Positions 1 to 8,902 are shown, numbered from the stretch's first letter. The stretch: 64,000 nt of DNA from Sulfitobacter litoralis (GCF_900103185.1 NZ_FNJD01000001.1:124001-188000); one strand, 5' to 3'. Program-made: numbers and translations. The notes: generated by a model not told the origin, from the letters alone.

Positions 1-489
1 CGAGATGTCGCCAAGGATGCCGTCCTTCCACTCGATCCGTTCCTGATCCAGCTTGAAGCGCCACACGCCCGGGCCGCGTTCGTCGCGCAGCTTGGCTTTT
101 TCCGCATCCGACAGGTTCAGCGCAGCGCGGTCATAGACCGGCGGCTTGCCCATGTTCAGCTGTTTCTTGCGCTTGAGGTCCAGTTCGGTCGGCGTTTCCC
201 ACGCTTCATAGAAGCGCCCGATCTTGCGCAGCTCGTCCGCGGCAGCGTGGTATTTGTCCAACCGCTCGGACTGGCGTTCAACGCGGTCCCAATGCAGGCC
301 GAGCCATGTCAGGTCTTCTTTCAGACCGTCGACGTATTCTTCTTTGCTGCGCACCGGATCGGTGTCGTCGATCCGCAGGATGAACTCGCCGCCGTTTTTG
401 CGAGCGATCAGATAGTTCATCAGCGCCGTGCGCAGGTTGCCTACGTGGATATAGCCGGTCGGGGACGGGGCGAAGCGGGTGATGGTCAT
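1..489 (-). CDS. gltX: glutamyl-tRNA synthetase, N-terminal part (cut by window edge)
   Basis: Charges tRNA(Glu) with glutamate in the cytoplasm (class I aminoacyl-tRNA synthetase). The visible 163 residues begin MTITRFAPSPTGYIHVGN, the class I nucleotide-binding signature with the HIGH-type motif HVGN at residues 15-18, followed by LRTALMNYLIARKNGG and RIDDTD, both typical of GltX/GlnRS catalytic domains. The gene runs off the left edge, so the KMSKS loop and anticodon-binding domain are not seen. The ATG at 487-489 is the only sensible start. The gene lies 77 bases downstream of nadE on the same strand. Confidence 0.95.
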   Translation of the reverse strand, partial: MTITRFAPSPTGYIHVGNLRTALMNYLIARKNGGEFILRIDDTDPVRSKEEYVDGLKEDLTWLGLHWDRVERQSERLDKYHAAADELRKIGRFYEAWETPTELDLKRKKQLNMGKPPVYDRAALNLSDAEKAKLRDERGPGVWRFKLDQERIEWKDGILGDIS

Positions 490-566
490 TGGGTTCTCCT
501 GATTGGCCGCTGGCTTGTCACAGCGCGGCGTCATTGTCTAGATAACGTGCGGCATCGCCCGCGTGA

Positions 567-2225
567 TCAACTGGGGTCGCGCCAGCGGTTCACGATGGGA
601 TAGCGGCGGTCCAACCAGAACGCGCCCTTGGTCAAACGGGGACCGGGTGCGGACTGAAACCGTTTGTATTCACTGATATAGAGCAGGTGTTCGACCTTTT
701 TGGCAACATCGCGGTCAAAGCCCGCTGCCACGCAATCGGCGATGGACCCGTCGTCGTCGACAAGGATCGTCAGCATCGCATCCAGATCGGGATAGTCGGG
801 CAGGCTGTCGCTGTCCTTCTGATCCTCGCGCAGCTCGGCCGAGGGCGGCTTGTTGATGATGCGCGGCGCAATCACCTCTCCCTCTGGGCCCATCATCCAG
901 TCGCGGTGGTTCTCGTTGCGCCAGCGGCAGCTGTCAAAGACGCGGGTTTTATACATATCCTTGATCGGGTTATACCCCCCCGCCATGTCGCCATAGATCG
1001 TGGCATAGCCCACCGCGACCTCTGACTTGTTGCCCGTGGTCAACAACATCTCGCCGAACTTGTTACTGACCGCCATCAACAACAGCCCGCGCAGGCGCGA
1101 CTGGATGTTTTCCTCGGTCAGGTCGGGTTCGGTGCCGTCAAACAGCGGGGCCAGCGTGTCGGTGATCGCGGCACGGCCCTGCGCGATCGGCACATAGTCA
1201 TAGCGGCAGCCAAGCGCCTTGGCGACGGATTCAGCATCATCAAGAGAGGCTTGGGACGTATATTCGGACGGCAGCATCACACAGCGCACATTGTCAGCGC
1301 CAAGCGCATCCACAGCGATCGTGGCCACAATCGCCGAATCGATGCCGCCCGACAGGCCCAGCAACACTTTCTTAAAGCCGGTCTTGCCCATGTAGTCGCG
1401 CAAGCCCTGCACCATCACGCGGTAGTCCTGCTCAAGCTCCGATGGCATCGGCACCTTCTCGCCCTCGACCACGCGCCAGCCTTCCGGGGTCTGCTCAAGG
1501 TCGACATGGGTGATTTGCGCGTCAAAGGCCGGCATTTGAAACGCCAGCTTGCCGCCGGGGTTCAGCGCAAAGCTCGCCCCGTCAAAGACCTGATCATCCT
1601 GACCGCCCACCATATTGAGGTAAATCAGCGGCAGTTCAGTTTCGACCACACGGGCGACCATATGGTTCAACCGCGTCTCGAACTTGCCGCGATAATAGGG
1701 CGATCCGTTGGGCACCAACAGAAACTCCGCCCCGGTTTCGGCGAGTGTTTCGGCCACATCGGGGTGCCACGCGTCTTCGCAGATCGGGCTGCCGATGCGG
1801 GTATCGCCGACGGCGTACGGCCCGCCCAAAGGCGCGCTGTCGAAAATACGCACCTCGTCAAAGACAGTCTCGTTTGGCAGGTTGTGTTTGAACACGCGGC
1901 TGGCGATCTTGCCGCCTTTGAGGATCACATAGGCGTTATAAAGCTTGGCCCCTTCGACCCAAGGTGCGCCAATGGCCAGCGCGGGCCCATCAGCACAATC
2001 AGCGGCCAGCGCTTCGAGGTGGGTCATGACATCCAGCTGGAACGCCTGCTTCATCACAAGGTCTTGGGCATTGTATCCGGCCAGAAACATTTCTGGCAAA
2101 GCGACCAGATCGGCATCGGCCTCTTTGCCTTGGGCCCAGGCATCCCGCGCGAGGTCTGCGTTTCCGGCCAAATCCCCGACGGTGGGGTTCAACTGGCCAA
2201 GCGTGATGCGAAAACGCGATGTCAT
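567..2225 (-). CDS. nadE: glutamine-dependent NAD+ synthetase
   Basis: Last step of NAD synthesis: deamido-NAD to NAD using ammonia from glutamine. At about 552 residues it is the two-domain form. The N-terminal nitrilase-type glutaminase shows the catalytic Glu in LVALPEMF (E45), a Lys in the VFKHNLPNE region and the nucleophile Cys in GSPICEDAW. The C-terminal synthetase domain carries the PP-loop LLGLSGGIDSAIVA and KSEVAVGYATIYGDMAGGY. The reading frame stays open upstream to 2288, but the ATG at 2225 (MTSRFRITLGQ) matches the start of the nitrilase fold and is preferred. Same strand as gltX, possibly co-transcribed. Confidence 0.95.
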   Translation of the reverse strand: MTSRFRITLGQLNPTVGDLAGNADLARDAWAQGKEADADLVALPEMFLAGYNAQDLVMKQAFQLDVMTHLEALAADCADGPALAIGAPWVEGAKLYNAYVILKGGKIASRVFKHNLPNETVFDEVRIFDSAPLGGPYAVGDTRIGSPICEDAWHPDVAETLAETGAEFLLVPNGSPYYRGKFETRLNHMVARVVETELPLIYLNMVGGQDDQVFDGASFALNPGGKLAFQMPAFDAQITHVDLEQTPEGWRVVEGEKVPMPSELEQDYRVMVQGLRDYMGKTGFKKVLLGLSGGIDSAIVATIAVDALGADNVRCVMLPSEYTSQASLDDAESVAKALGCRYDYVPIAQGRAAITDTLAPLFDGTEPDLTEENIQSRLRGLLLMAVSNKFGEMLLTTGNKSEVAVGYATIYGDMAGGYNPIKDMYKTRVFDSCRWRNENHRDWMMGPEGEVIAPRIINKPPSAELREDQKDSDSLPDYPDLDAMLTILVDDDGSIADCVAAGFDRDVAKKVEHLLYISEYKRFQSAPGPRLTKGAFWLDRRYPIVNRWRDPS

Positions 2226-2398
2226 GAGGCGATCCTTCGATAATCTACGCAAGTGATGTAGCAGATCACGCGCCAAGTAAAAGACCAAGGCGCACCGCCG
2301 GGCAAAAGACGATTGCCCCCTCGCAGGCCATTGAATAGGCTAAGCGTTAACAAACTCGCCCGCCGCTCTTGGCCGCACTCTCTTTTGAAAGTTGCTGT

Positions 2399-3934
2399 AT
2401 GACGAAATTGAACCTGACCCCGCTGATCCTTTGCCTTGGGCTGCTGCCCTTCACCGCACTTGCGCAAGACGGCGAAGTACAAAGCAAGCAATACGACGAT
2501 GGTGGCGTCTATGAGGGGACGTTTAAAGACGGCGTTCAGCACGGGACAGGCACCTATACGCTGCCCAACGGCTATGAATACGAGGGCAATTGGGTCGACG
2601 GAGAGATCAAGGGAAAAGGCGTCGCGCGCTTTCCCAACGGATCGGTCTACGAAGGCAACTTTGAAAAGGGCAAGCCGGACGGGTTCGGCAAGATCACCTT
2701 TGCTGACGGCGGCACTTACGAGGGCGAATGGGAAGCCGGCGCGATCACCGGTCAGGGCATCGCACAATATGCCAATGGCGTGCGTTACGAAGGGTCGTTC
2801 CGCAATGCAAATCACCACGGCAAGGGCGTTATGCAGTCCCCCGGCGGCTATGAGTATCAGGGCGACTGGGTGGACGGCGTCAAGCAGGGCGTGGGCAAGA
2901 TCACCTACCCCGATGGCGCGCTGTATGACGGTGACATCGTCGATGGCGACCGCAATGGCACCGGCACACTGACCATGCCTGACGGGCTGACCTATACCGG
3001 CCAGTGGAAAGACGGACAGATCGACGGCACCGGCACGCTGACCCAGCCCAATGGCGACATCTACGAAGGCGATCTGGTCGCCGGCCAGCGCCAAGGCACC
3101 GGCAAAGTGACCTACGCCACGGGCGACATCTACGAGGGCAGCTTTGCGGAAGACCGCCGCGAGGGACAGGGCACATTCACTGGCACCGATGGCTATGTCT
3201 ACACAGGCTCTTGGGTTGCGGGAAAGATCGAGGGGATGGGCAAGGTAACCTACCCCGACGGTTCAGTCTACGAAGGCAGTTTTCGCGATGATCTGGCAGA
3301 CGGTCAGGGCAAGATCACCTATCCGGACGGATCAACCTATGAAGGATCATGGGTCGTTGGCGTCATCGAAGGCCAGGGCCGTGCGACCTATCCCAATGGC
3401 ATCGTCTATGAGGGCGGGTTCAAGAATGCCCGCAATGATGGTCAGGGTGTAATGACCTATGCCGACGGCTATAAATACGATGGCAGCTGGAAAGACGGCC
3501 AGCGCAGCGGCATGGGCACGGCGACCTATCCTGATGGCACCGTCTATACCGGCAGCTTTGCCGACGGGTTGCGCGATGGCACCGGCAAGATCACCATGCC
3601 CGACGGGTTCACCTATGACGGCCAGTGGTCCGGCGGAGAAATCGACGGCGCCGGCACCGCGACCTACCCCAACGGTGATATCTATGACGGGTCGTTCGAG
3701 GGCGGCAAACATCAGGGTCAGGGCACCATGCGCTATAAAACGGGCGAGGAAGTCTCGGGCCAGTGGGTGAATGGTGCATTGCAGGAAACGGGCGCGGCCC
3801 CTGCCGAGGATACTGGCGCCGCGACCACGCCTGACGCTACGGATGAGGCCACGGATGACGCCCCAGCAGAGTCCGAGACTCCGTCAGAGGCACCTGCCGA
3901 CAGCACGGACGAGGCAGACAGCAACGACGGTTAA
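2399..3934 (+). CDS. exported MORN-repeat protein with acidic tail
   Basis: 511 residues. A Sec signal peptide (about residues 1-22, LILCLGLLPFTALAQ) is followed by 18 clear MORN repeats and one degenerate one (EVSGQW) of about 23 residues each, built on YEG-x-F/W ... G-x-G-x-x-x-Y-P-x-G. It ends in a roughly 45-residue low-complexity tail rich in Asp, Glu, Thr, Ala, Ser and Pro. Bacterial MORN proteins are mostly of unknown function; the repeats form an extended beta-ribbon, so binding or scaffolding in the periplasm or at the surface is inference. Aromatic residues after the YxG core alternate F and W (see findings). The frame opens at 2369, but the ATG at 2399 begins a proper signal peptide. 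Its stop overlaps the photolyase stop tail-to-tail by 4 bases. Confidence 0.85.
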   Translation: MTKLNLTPLILCLGLLPFTALAQDGEVQSKQYDDGGVYEGTFKDGVQHGTGTYTLPNGYEYEGNWVDGEIKGKGVARFPNGSVYEGNFEKGKPDGFGKITFADGGTYEGEWEAGAITGQGIAQYANGVRYEGSFRNANHHGKGVMQSPGGYEYQGDWVDGVKQGVGKITYPDGALYDGDIVDGDRNGTGTLTMPDGLTYTGQWKDGQIDGTGTLTQPNGDIYEGDLVAGQRQGTGKVTYATGDIYEGSFAEDRREGQGTFTGTDGYVYTGSWVAGKIEGMGKVTYPDGSVYEGSFRDDLADGQGKITYPDGSTYEGSWVVGVIEGQGRATYPNGIVYEGGFKNARNDGQGVMTYADGYKYDGSWKDGQRSGMGTATYPDGTVYTGSFADGLRDGTGKITMPDGFTYDGQWSGGEIDGAGTATYPNGDIYDGSFEGGKHQGQGTMRYKTGEEVSGQWVNGALQETGAAPAEDTGAATTPDATDEATDDAPAESETPSEAPADSTDEADSNDG

Positions 3935-5460
3935 ACCACCTCGCCCGCGTCCAGACGGGCGAGCAGGGCATCCCCTTCGGCCAGAACCGTCTTGCGTTTG
4001 TCGGCGTCCATCCGGTCCCATGTGCGGTACATATTGCCCATACGTGGATTGTTCGAGAACCGGTCGCGATGCCGGTCAAGAAAGTGCCAGTACAACAGAT
4101 TGAACGGGCAGGCTTTTTCGCCCGTTTTCGCACTGACCGAATAATGGCAGCTTTTGCAGTGGTCCGACATGCGGTTAATGTAAGCCCCCGACGAGACATA
4201 GGGCTTGGACGCGATGACACCGCCATCGGCAAACTGGCTCATGCCGATTGTGTTCGGGGCCTCCACCCATTCGAACGCGTCGGCGTAGACGGCCAGATAC
4301 CATTCATGCACCTGCGCCGGATCAATCCCCGCCAGCAGGGCAAAGTTGCCTGTCACCATCAGCCGCTGAATATGATGTGCATAGGCCTGCGTCTTGGTCT
4401 GCCCCACCGCCTTGGCCACACAATGCATCCGTGTTTCGCCACCCCAGTAGAACCAAGGCAGGGCGCGGTCATGCCCTAGGACATTGCGACTGGTATAGTC
4501 AGGCCCCTCGAGGAAATAGATGCCGCGCACATATTCGCGCCAGCCAATGATCTGCCGGATGAACCCTTCGGCAGCGTTGATCGGCGCATGACCTGCGGCA
4601 TAGGCGTCGGCGGCGGCCTTGCAAATCTCGGTTACGTTCAGCAGCCCGATGTTGAGGTAGGGCGACAGGATCGCGTGATACAGGAATTCATTCTCGTTCA
4701 GCATCGCGTCTTGGTAATCACCAAACCGCGGCAGGGCGTTCGCGATGAAATGGTCCAGCGCCTGCAAGGCCTCTGCACGGGTGGTGGCGAACCAGAACGG
4801 CTCCAGATCCCCGAAGTTATCGCCGAAACGCGCCTGCACCAGATCGAGCACCTCGCGGGTGGTGGCATCCGGTTCAAACCGCAGGGGGCCATCGACGGTC
4901 ACATCATCGGGCGCCGCCTTGCGGTTGTCGTGATCAAAGTTCCACTTGCCGCCAGCGGGTTGGTCTCCGTCCATCAGCAGGCCGGTCTTGCGGCGCATCT
5001 CGCGGTAGAAATACTCCATCCGCAGCGCCTTGCGCCCCTCGGCCCATGCCTCGAATTCGGCATGCGATGCGAGAAAGCGGTCGTCGGGCAGCAGATGCAC
5101 CTTCAGCGGGGCGTCTTTCAGCTTGTCGATCAAGCGCCACTCCCCCGGCTCTGTCGCCAGAACCTCGCTTGCCCCCGTCTGCGCGGCACGGCGCAGCAAT
5201 TCCCCCACGATAGAGCCCGCGTTTTCCGTATCGTCCAGCTGCGTATAGGCGACGGTCCAGCCGTCCGCCTCTAGGGCTTGGGCAAATTTGCGTATCGCGG
5301 CAAAGATCAGGGCGATCTTTTTAGGGTGATGCCGGACATAAGCCGCCTCGTCCGCGACTTCGGCCATGACGACGGTGTCACGCGTTTTATCCGCCTGTGC
5401 CAACGCGCTAAGCGTTTCGGTCAGCTGGTCGCCCAGAACCAGCACCAAGCGCCCTACCAT
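3931..5460 (-). CDS. phrB: FeS-type (6-4) photolyase-like protein (PhrB/FeS-BCP family)
   Basis: Cryptochrome/photolyase superfamily protein of 509 residues, the length and layout of the deoxyribodipyrimidine photolyase-related (FeS-BCP) group, whose characterised members repair (6-4) photoproducts with light using FAD and a lumazine antenna and carry a [4Fe-4S] cluster. The N-terminal Rossmann part starts MVGRLVLVLGDQLT. Cluster cysteines are visible: one in TRMHCVAK (about residue 347) and a C-x2-C-x12-C group at about 435, 438 and 451 (HCKSCHYS ... KACPF), matching family spacing. The region NTIGMSQFADGG is the FAD-site segment. It overlaps the upstream SDR gene by 7 bases, suggesting co-transcription. 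The substrate is inferred from the family, not shown by the sequence. Confidence 0.88.
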   Translation of the reverse strand: MVGRLVLVLGDQLTETLSALAQADKTRDTVVMAEVADEAAYVRHHPKKIALIFAAIRKFAQALEADGWTVAYTQLDDTENAGSIVGELLRRAAQTGASEVLATEPGEWRLIDKLKDAPLKVHLLPDDRFLASHAEFEAWAEGRKALRMEYFYREMRRKTGLLMDGDQPAGGKWNFDHDNRKAAPDDVTVDGPLRFEPDATTREVLDLVQARFGDNFGDLEPFWFATTRAEALQALDHFIANALPRFGDYQDAMLNENEFLYHAILSPYLNIGLLNVTEICKAAADAYAAGHAPINAAEGFIRQIIGWREYVRGIYFLEGPDYTSRNVLGHDRALPWFYWGGETRMHCVAKAVGQTKTQAYAHHIQRLMVTGNFALLAGIDPAQVHEWYLAVYADAFEWVEAPNTIGMSQFADGGVIASKPYVSSGAYINRMSDHCKSCHYSVSAKTGEKACPFNLLYWHFLDRHRDRFSNNPRMGNMYRTWDRMDADKRKTVLAEGDALLARLDAGEVV

Positions 5461-6119
5461 GGCACCGGCTTTCCGGCCCAGTCAAAGAATTGGCCTGTGT
5501 CCGCAGGCGTCAGCCCGTCGATCACCGCCAGCAGATTTTCCGCCGCCTCCGACGGTGCGACAGCGGGATGGCGGGCAAGGTATTTCGCGGTAAATTCGGT
5601 TTTGACCGTGCCGGGGTGCAGGGCAACGCAGATGCTGTGCTTGTGGCTGCGCGTCAGTTCAATCGCGGCAGTGTGCACAATCTGGTTCACCGCCGCCTTG
5701 GCGCTGCGGTAGCTGATCCAGCCGCCGATCCGGTTGTCCCCGATCGACCCCACCCGCGCCGAGAGCACGGCAAACACGCACGCCGTGTCGCGCCGCAGCA
5801 GGTCACCCGCATGGCGCAACACCAGCGCGGGGCCGACGGCGTTCAGCGCGAATTGGTCCATCATCGCATCGCGGCTGATGGATTTGATAGATTTTTCGGG
5901 CGCAGCGCCGTTTATCTCAAGCGCGCCGGTGGCGACCAGCACCACGTCGAACGGCCCGCCCACAGCGGTGATGTGGCGATCCACGCTTGTCTCGTCGGTG
6001 ATGTCGAACCCGTCCACCGACCGTGACAGCCGCGTGACCGCATCGCCGCGCGCCTCGTAGGCGGCGGCCAAGGCGGCACCGACACCGCCCGAAGCCCCTA
6101 TAATCAAAACCTGTTTCAT
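5454..6119 (-). CDS. short-chain dehydrogenase/reductase
   Basis: 221-residue classical SDR. The NAD(P)-binding glycine motif IIGASGGVGAAL lies at residues 6-17, and the catalytic YxxxK is in ISYRSAKAAVNQ. The substrate is unknown. The frame is open to 6257, but the ATG at 6119 puts the Rossmann motif at the usual distance. The 3' end overlaps the photolyase start by 7 bases, so the two are probably one transcript; SDR genes next to photolyases are common in this group, without an established joint role. Upstream, on the opposite strand, lies the leuA leader. Confidence 0.85.
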   Translation of the reverse strand: MKQVLIIGASGGVGAALAAAYEARGDAVTRLSRSVDGFDITDETSVDRHITAVGGPFDVVLVATGALEINGAAPEKSIKSISRDAMMDQFALNAVGPALVLRHAGDLLRRDTACVFAVLSARVGSIGDNRIGGWISYRSAKAAVNQIVHTAAIELTRSHKHSICVALHPGTVKTEFTAKYLARHPAVAPSEAAENLLAVIDGLTPADTGQFFDWAGKPVPW

Positions 6120-6218
6120 GCAGGGAAACCTAGCGGAAAACAGCCCCCCTTCAAGCGCGGGAAAAAGGGCGCAGAAAAACCCTTCCCATTTGCGAATGCG
6201 CGGGTATAACTTGTCGCC

Positions 6219-6305
6219 ATGACACACGCCGATCATATGTCGATCCTGCCGCGCCACTGCGCGACTTTCCTGCGTGCCAACCTACTGCTCCTAATCCGCC
6301 TCTGA
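6219..6305 (+). CDS. leuL: leuA leader peptide (28 residues, leucine-rich end)
   Basis: A 28-codon open frame from ATG 6219 to TGA 6303-6305, ending in the residues NLLLLIRL: four consecutive Leu codons including two rare CTA, then Ile, Arg and a last Leu before the stop. This is the hallmark of ribosome-mediated leucine attenuation. It ends inside the first of two overlapping hairpins and lies about 80 bases before leuA. A -10-like TATAAC at 6205-6210 would place the RNA start at about the ATG, so the message may be leaderless; no Shine-Dalgarno sequence is visible. An internal ATG at 6237 is an alternative start (22 residues). Too short to be found by length-based gene calling. Confidence 0.75.
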   Translation: MTHADHMSILPRHCATFLRANLLLLIRL

Positions 6306-6349
6306 GCGTGCCATCCGGCGCGCCCGCTCAGAGGGATGTGCCGCGCGCC
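6300..6349 (+). promoter_or_regulatory. leucine attenuator with two competing hairpins
   Basis: CTCTGAGCG (6300-6308, covering the leader stop codon) is perfectly complementary to CGCTCAGAG (6325-6333). In competition, GGCGCGC (6317-6323) pairs with GCGCGCC (6343-6349), helped by CATCC (6312-6316) with GGATG (6334-6338). A ribosome stalled on the Leu codons or resting at the stop would mask the first arm and switch the fold. No run of U follows either hairpin, so the downstream effect may be Rho-dependent or translational rather than an intrinsic terminator; that point is inference. Confidence 0.65.
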
Positions 6350-6384
6350 ACGGATTTAGACAGCAGAATGAAAGAACCCAAAAG

Positions 6385-7953
6385 ATGACAGATACTACAC
6401 AACAAGACCGCGTCTTGATTTTCGACACGACATTGCGCGATGGCGAGCAATCCCCCGGTGCCACCATGACCCACGCCGAAAAGATAGAGATCGCGGGCCT
6501 GCTGGACGAGATGGGCGTCGACGTGATCGAAGCCGGTTTCCCCATTGCTTCCGAAGGGGATTTCGCCGCCGTCAGCGAGATCGCGAAACTGTCGAAGACT
6601 TCGGTCATCTGCGGCTTGGCCCGCGCCCAGTTTGGCGACATTGATCGGTGCTTTGAGGCGATCAAACATGCCGCACAGCCCCGCATTCACACGTTTATCG
6701 GCACCTCGCCGCTGCACCGTGCCATTCCGAACCTCACGATGGACGAAATGGCGGACCGCATTCACGAGACGGTCACCCACGCGCGCAACCTGTGTGACAA
6801 CGTGCAATGGTCCCCGATGGATGCCACGCGGACAGAGCTGGATTACCTTTATCGCACCGTGGAAATCGCGATCAAGGCAGGGGCCACCACGATCAACATC
6901 CCCGATACCGTGGGCTATACCGCACCACGCGAAAGCGCTGATCTGATCCGCAAACTGTTGGAGAACGTGCCCGGCGCGGACGAAATCGTCTTTGCCACGC
7001 ACTGCCATAACGACTTGGGCATGGCGACCGCCAACAGCCTTGCCGCCGTCGAAGCGGGCGCGCGTCAGATTGAATGCACGATCAACGGCCTGGGCGAACG
7101 CGCGGGCAACACCGCATTGGAAGAGGTCGTGATGGCCATGAAGGTCCGCAACGACATCATGCCGTTCCAGACCAAGATCGACAGCACCAAGCTCATGAAC
7201 ATCTCGCGCCGCGTGGCTGCGGTGTCCGGCTTTGCCGTGCAGTTCAACAAGGCCATCGTCGGCAAGAACGCCTTTGCCCACGAAAGCGGCATTCACCAAG
7301 ATGGCATGCTGAAAAACGCCGAAACATTCGAGATCATGCGCCCCGAAGACGTGGGCCTGACCGAAACCAACATCGTCATGGGCAAACACTCTGGCCGTGC
7401 AGCGTTGCGTTCAAAGCTGGAAAACCTCGGCTATGAATTGGGCGACAACCAGTTGAAGGACGTCTTTGTCCGCTTCAAGGAACTGGCCGACCGCAAGAAA
7501 GAGATCTACGACGACGATCTCATCGCCCTGATGCGCACCGCGACCGACCCTGAAAGCGACCGTATTGTGCTGGGTAGCATGACCGTGGTCTGCGGCACCG
7601 AAGGTCCGCAAAAGGCCGAAATGACCTTGAGCGTTGATGGCGTCGAAGCAAAAACGTCGCAGACCGGTGATGGTCCTGTGGATGCGTCGTTCAACTGCAT
7701 CAAAGCGCTGGTCGAGCATTCAGCGCGCTTGCAGCTGTATCAGGTACACGCCGTGACCGAAGGCACCGACGCGCAGGCGACGGTTTCTGTACGCCTCGAG
7801 GAAGACGGCCGGATCGTCACAGGGCAGTCAGCGGATACCGACACGGTTGTCGCATCGGTCCGCGCCTATATCCACGCGCTGAACCGCCTGCTGGTGCGCC
7901 GCGAGAAAGGCGGCACGGACAAGCGCGAGATCAGCTATAAGGACGTGGGCTGA
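6385..7953 (+). CDS. leuA: 2-isopropylmalate synthase
   Basis: First committed step of leucine synthesis: acetyl-CoA plus 2-oxoisovalerate gives 2-isopropylmalate. The 522 residues are typical for the long (LeuA type 1) form. The TIM-barrel begins with DTTLRDGEQSPGATM (metal/substrate motif, about residues 13-27). The metal-binding HCHNDLG and the FAHESGIHQDGML segment follow. The C-terminal regulatory domain (about 390-515) is present, so leucine feedback is expected. It is preceded by a leucine leader peptide and alternative hairpins, and followed by an intrinsic terminator, so it looks like a single-gene unit. Confidence 0.97.
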   Translation: MTDTTQQDRVLIFDTTLRDGEQSPGATMTHAEKIEIAGLLDEMGVDVIEAGFPIASEGDFAAVSEIAKLSKTSVICGLARAQFGDIDRCFEAIKHAAQPRIHTFIGTSPLHRAIPNLTMDEMADRIHETVTHARNLCDNVQWSPMDATRTELDYLYRTVEIAIKAGATTINIPDTVGYTAPRESADLIRKLLENVPGADEIVFATHCHNDLGMATANSLAAVEAGARQIECTINGLGERAGNTALEEVVMAMKVRNDIMPFQTKIDSTKLMNISRRVAAVSGFAVQFNKAIVGKNAFAHESGIHQDGMLKNAETFEIMRPEDVGLTETNIVMGKHSGRAALRSKLENLGYELGDNQLKDVFVRFKELADRKKEIYDDDLIALMRTATDPESDRIVLGSMTVVCGTEGPQKAEMTLSVDGVEAKTSQTGDGPVDASFNCIKALVEHSARLQLYQVHAVTEGTDAQATVSVRLEEDGRIVTGQSADTDTVVASVRAYIHALNRLLVRREKGGTDKREISYKDVG

Positions 7954-7981
7954 ACCATCGGCACCACGGCCCCGAAGATGC

Positions 7982-8011
7982 AAAAAAGGCCCCCGATTTC
8001 GGGGGCCTTTT
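7982..8011. terminator. bidirectional intrinsic terminator after leuA
   Basis: Stem AAAGGCCCCCGA / TCGGGGGCCTTT (7985-7996 with 7999-8010), flanked by A-run and T-run on the two sides. It sits between the convergent leuA and porin-like gene ends and can serve both. Confidence 0.92.
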
Positions 8012-8038
8012 CTTTGTCTGTCGTCTTGTTAGCGCAGA

Positions 8039-8902
8039 TTAGAAATCTGTCAGACCTGCAAAGGAACCTGTCGCGCTCGAGAAGATGTTGCCCAACGAAC
8101 GACGCTTGGATGTGCGGCGGCCCAGTTCGTAGTTCACGCCGAATGTCACTTGATCCACGTCTGCGCCACTGTCGAAGTCCAAGCGGCCCAGGGCCAGCTC
8201 TACGTTCGCACCGGGGGTGAATTCATACTGACCACCGATGGTGATCGCACGTACATCTTCCGAACCCAGATCAAGGAAACCGACAGAACCGATGGCCGAA
8301 AAACCGTTGGCGAATTCATAACCGCCTGCAACGGCGACGATGCTCAGATCGTCCAGTTTCACCAGATCGGCCTGCACGTTGTATTGCGCAACGTCATAGT
8401 CGGCGTAGGCAGCGTACAGTGTTTCGTCTTCGATGTGAACGAGGTCCAGACCGACGGTGCCTGTGGGTGTTACATCCCAAGCGGCGAAAATGCTGAAGGT
8501 CATGTCGTCCAGATCAGAGGAATCACCGATCGCGGCACCAAAAGTGTGTGCGCCTGACTGATACATCCCGAAGAGGCTGGTCACATCGGCATCCATCCCC
8601 GCAAGGTCGAAACGCGAGTAGTCCAGACCGATGTTGAACCCGTTGGCCAGCGCGTATTCAACGCCCACGGTACCCAGTTCAATGTCGACGCCTTCGATGT
8701 CGATGTTCGACAATTCGCCCGAGAAGATGAAGTTGTTGTAGCGGTATTCGATGCCACCGCCCAAGGATTTCACGTCGATCGTGCCTGCGCCGTCAACGTC
8801 AAAGTCGTGAAGCTTCGCGAATGCTGCGCCATAGGTCAGTTCGGCTGCAGCGGCGGTTGCCGACACGCTCAAGACGGAGGCGATAAAAAGATTACGGATC
8901 AT
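8039..8902 (-). CDS. porin-like outer-membrane beta-barrel protein
   Basis: 287 residues. A signal peptide (MIRNLFIASVLSVSATAAAA, about 1-20) is followed by alternating polar/hydrophobic strands throughout and a terminal aromatic residue (GLTDF), the recognition signature for outer-membrane barrels. The mature part is acidic and rich in Gly, Asp and Ala, as in Rhodobacterales porin-like proteins. The pore substrate cannot be read from sequence. The frame is open to 8971; the ATG at 8902 gives the signal peptide. It has the leuA terminator at its 3' end and a 146-base upstream region before the VOC gene. Confidence 0.8.
   Translation of the reverse strand: MIRNLFIASVLSVSATAAAAELTYGAAFAKLHDFDVDGAGTIDVKSLGGGIEYRYNNFIFSGELSNIDIEGVDIELGTVGVEYALANGFNIGLDYSRFDLAGMDADVTSLFGMYQSGAHTFGAAIGDSSDLDDMTFSIFAAWDVTPTGTVGLDLVHIEDETLYAAYADYDVAQYNVQADLVKLDDLSIVAVAGGYEFANGFSAIGSVGFLDLGSEDVRAITIGGQYEFTPGANVELALGRLDFDSGADVDQVTFGVNYELGRRTSKRRSLGNIFSSATGSFAGLTDF

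Noticed and set aside
2480-3780. Regular about 69-base DNA periodicity that could suggest a repeat array or CRISPR
   Set aside because: The period is the 23-residue MORN unit in one continuous coding frame; the units are diverged and no spacer pattern exists.
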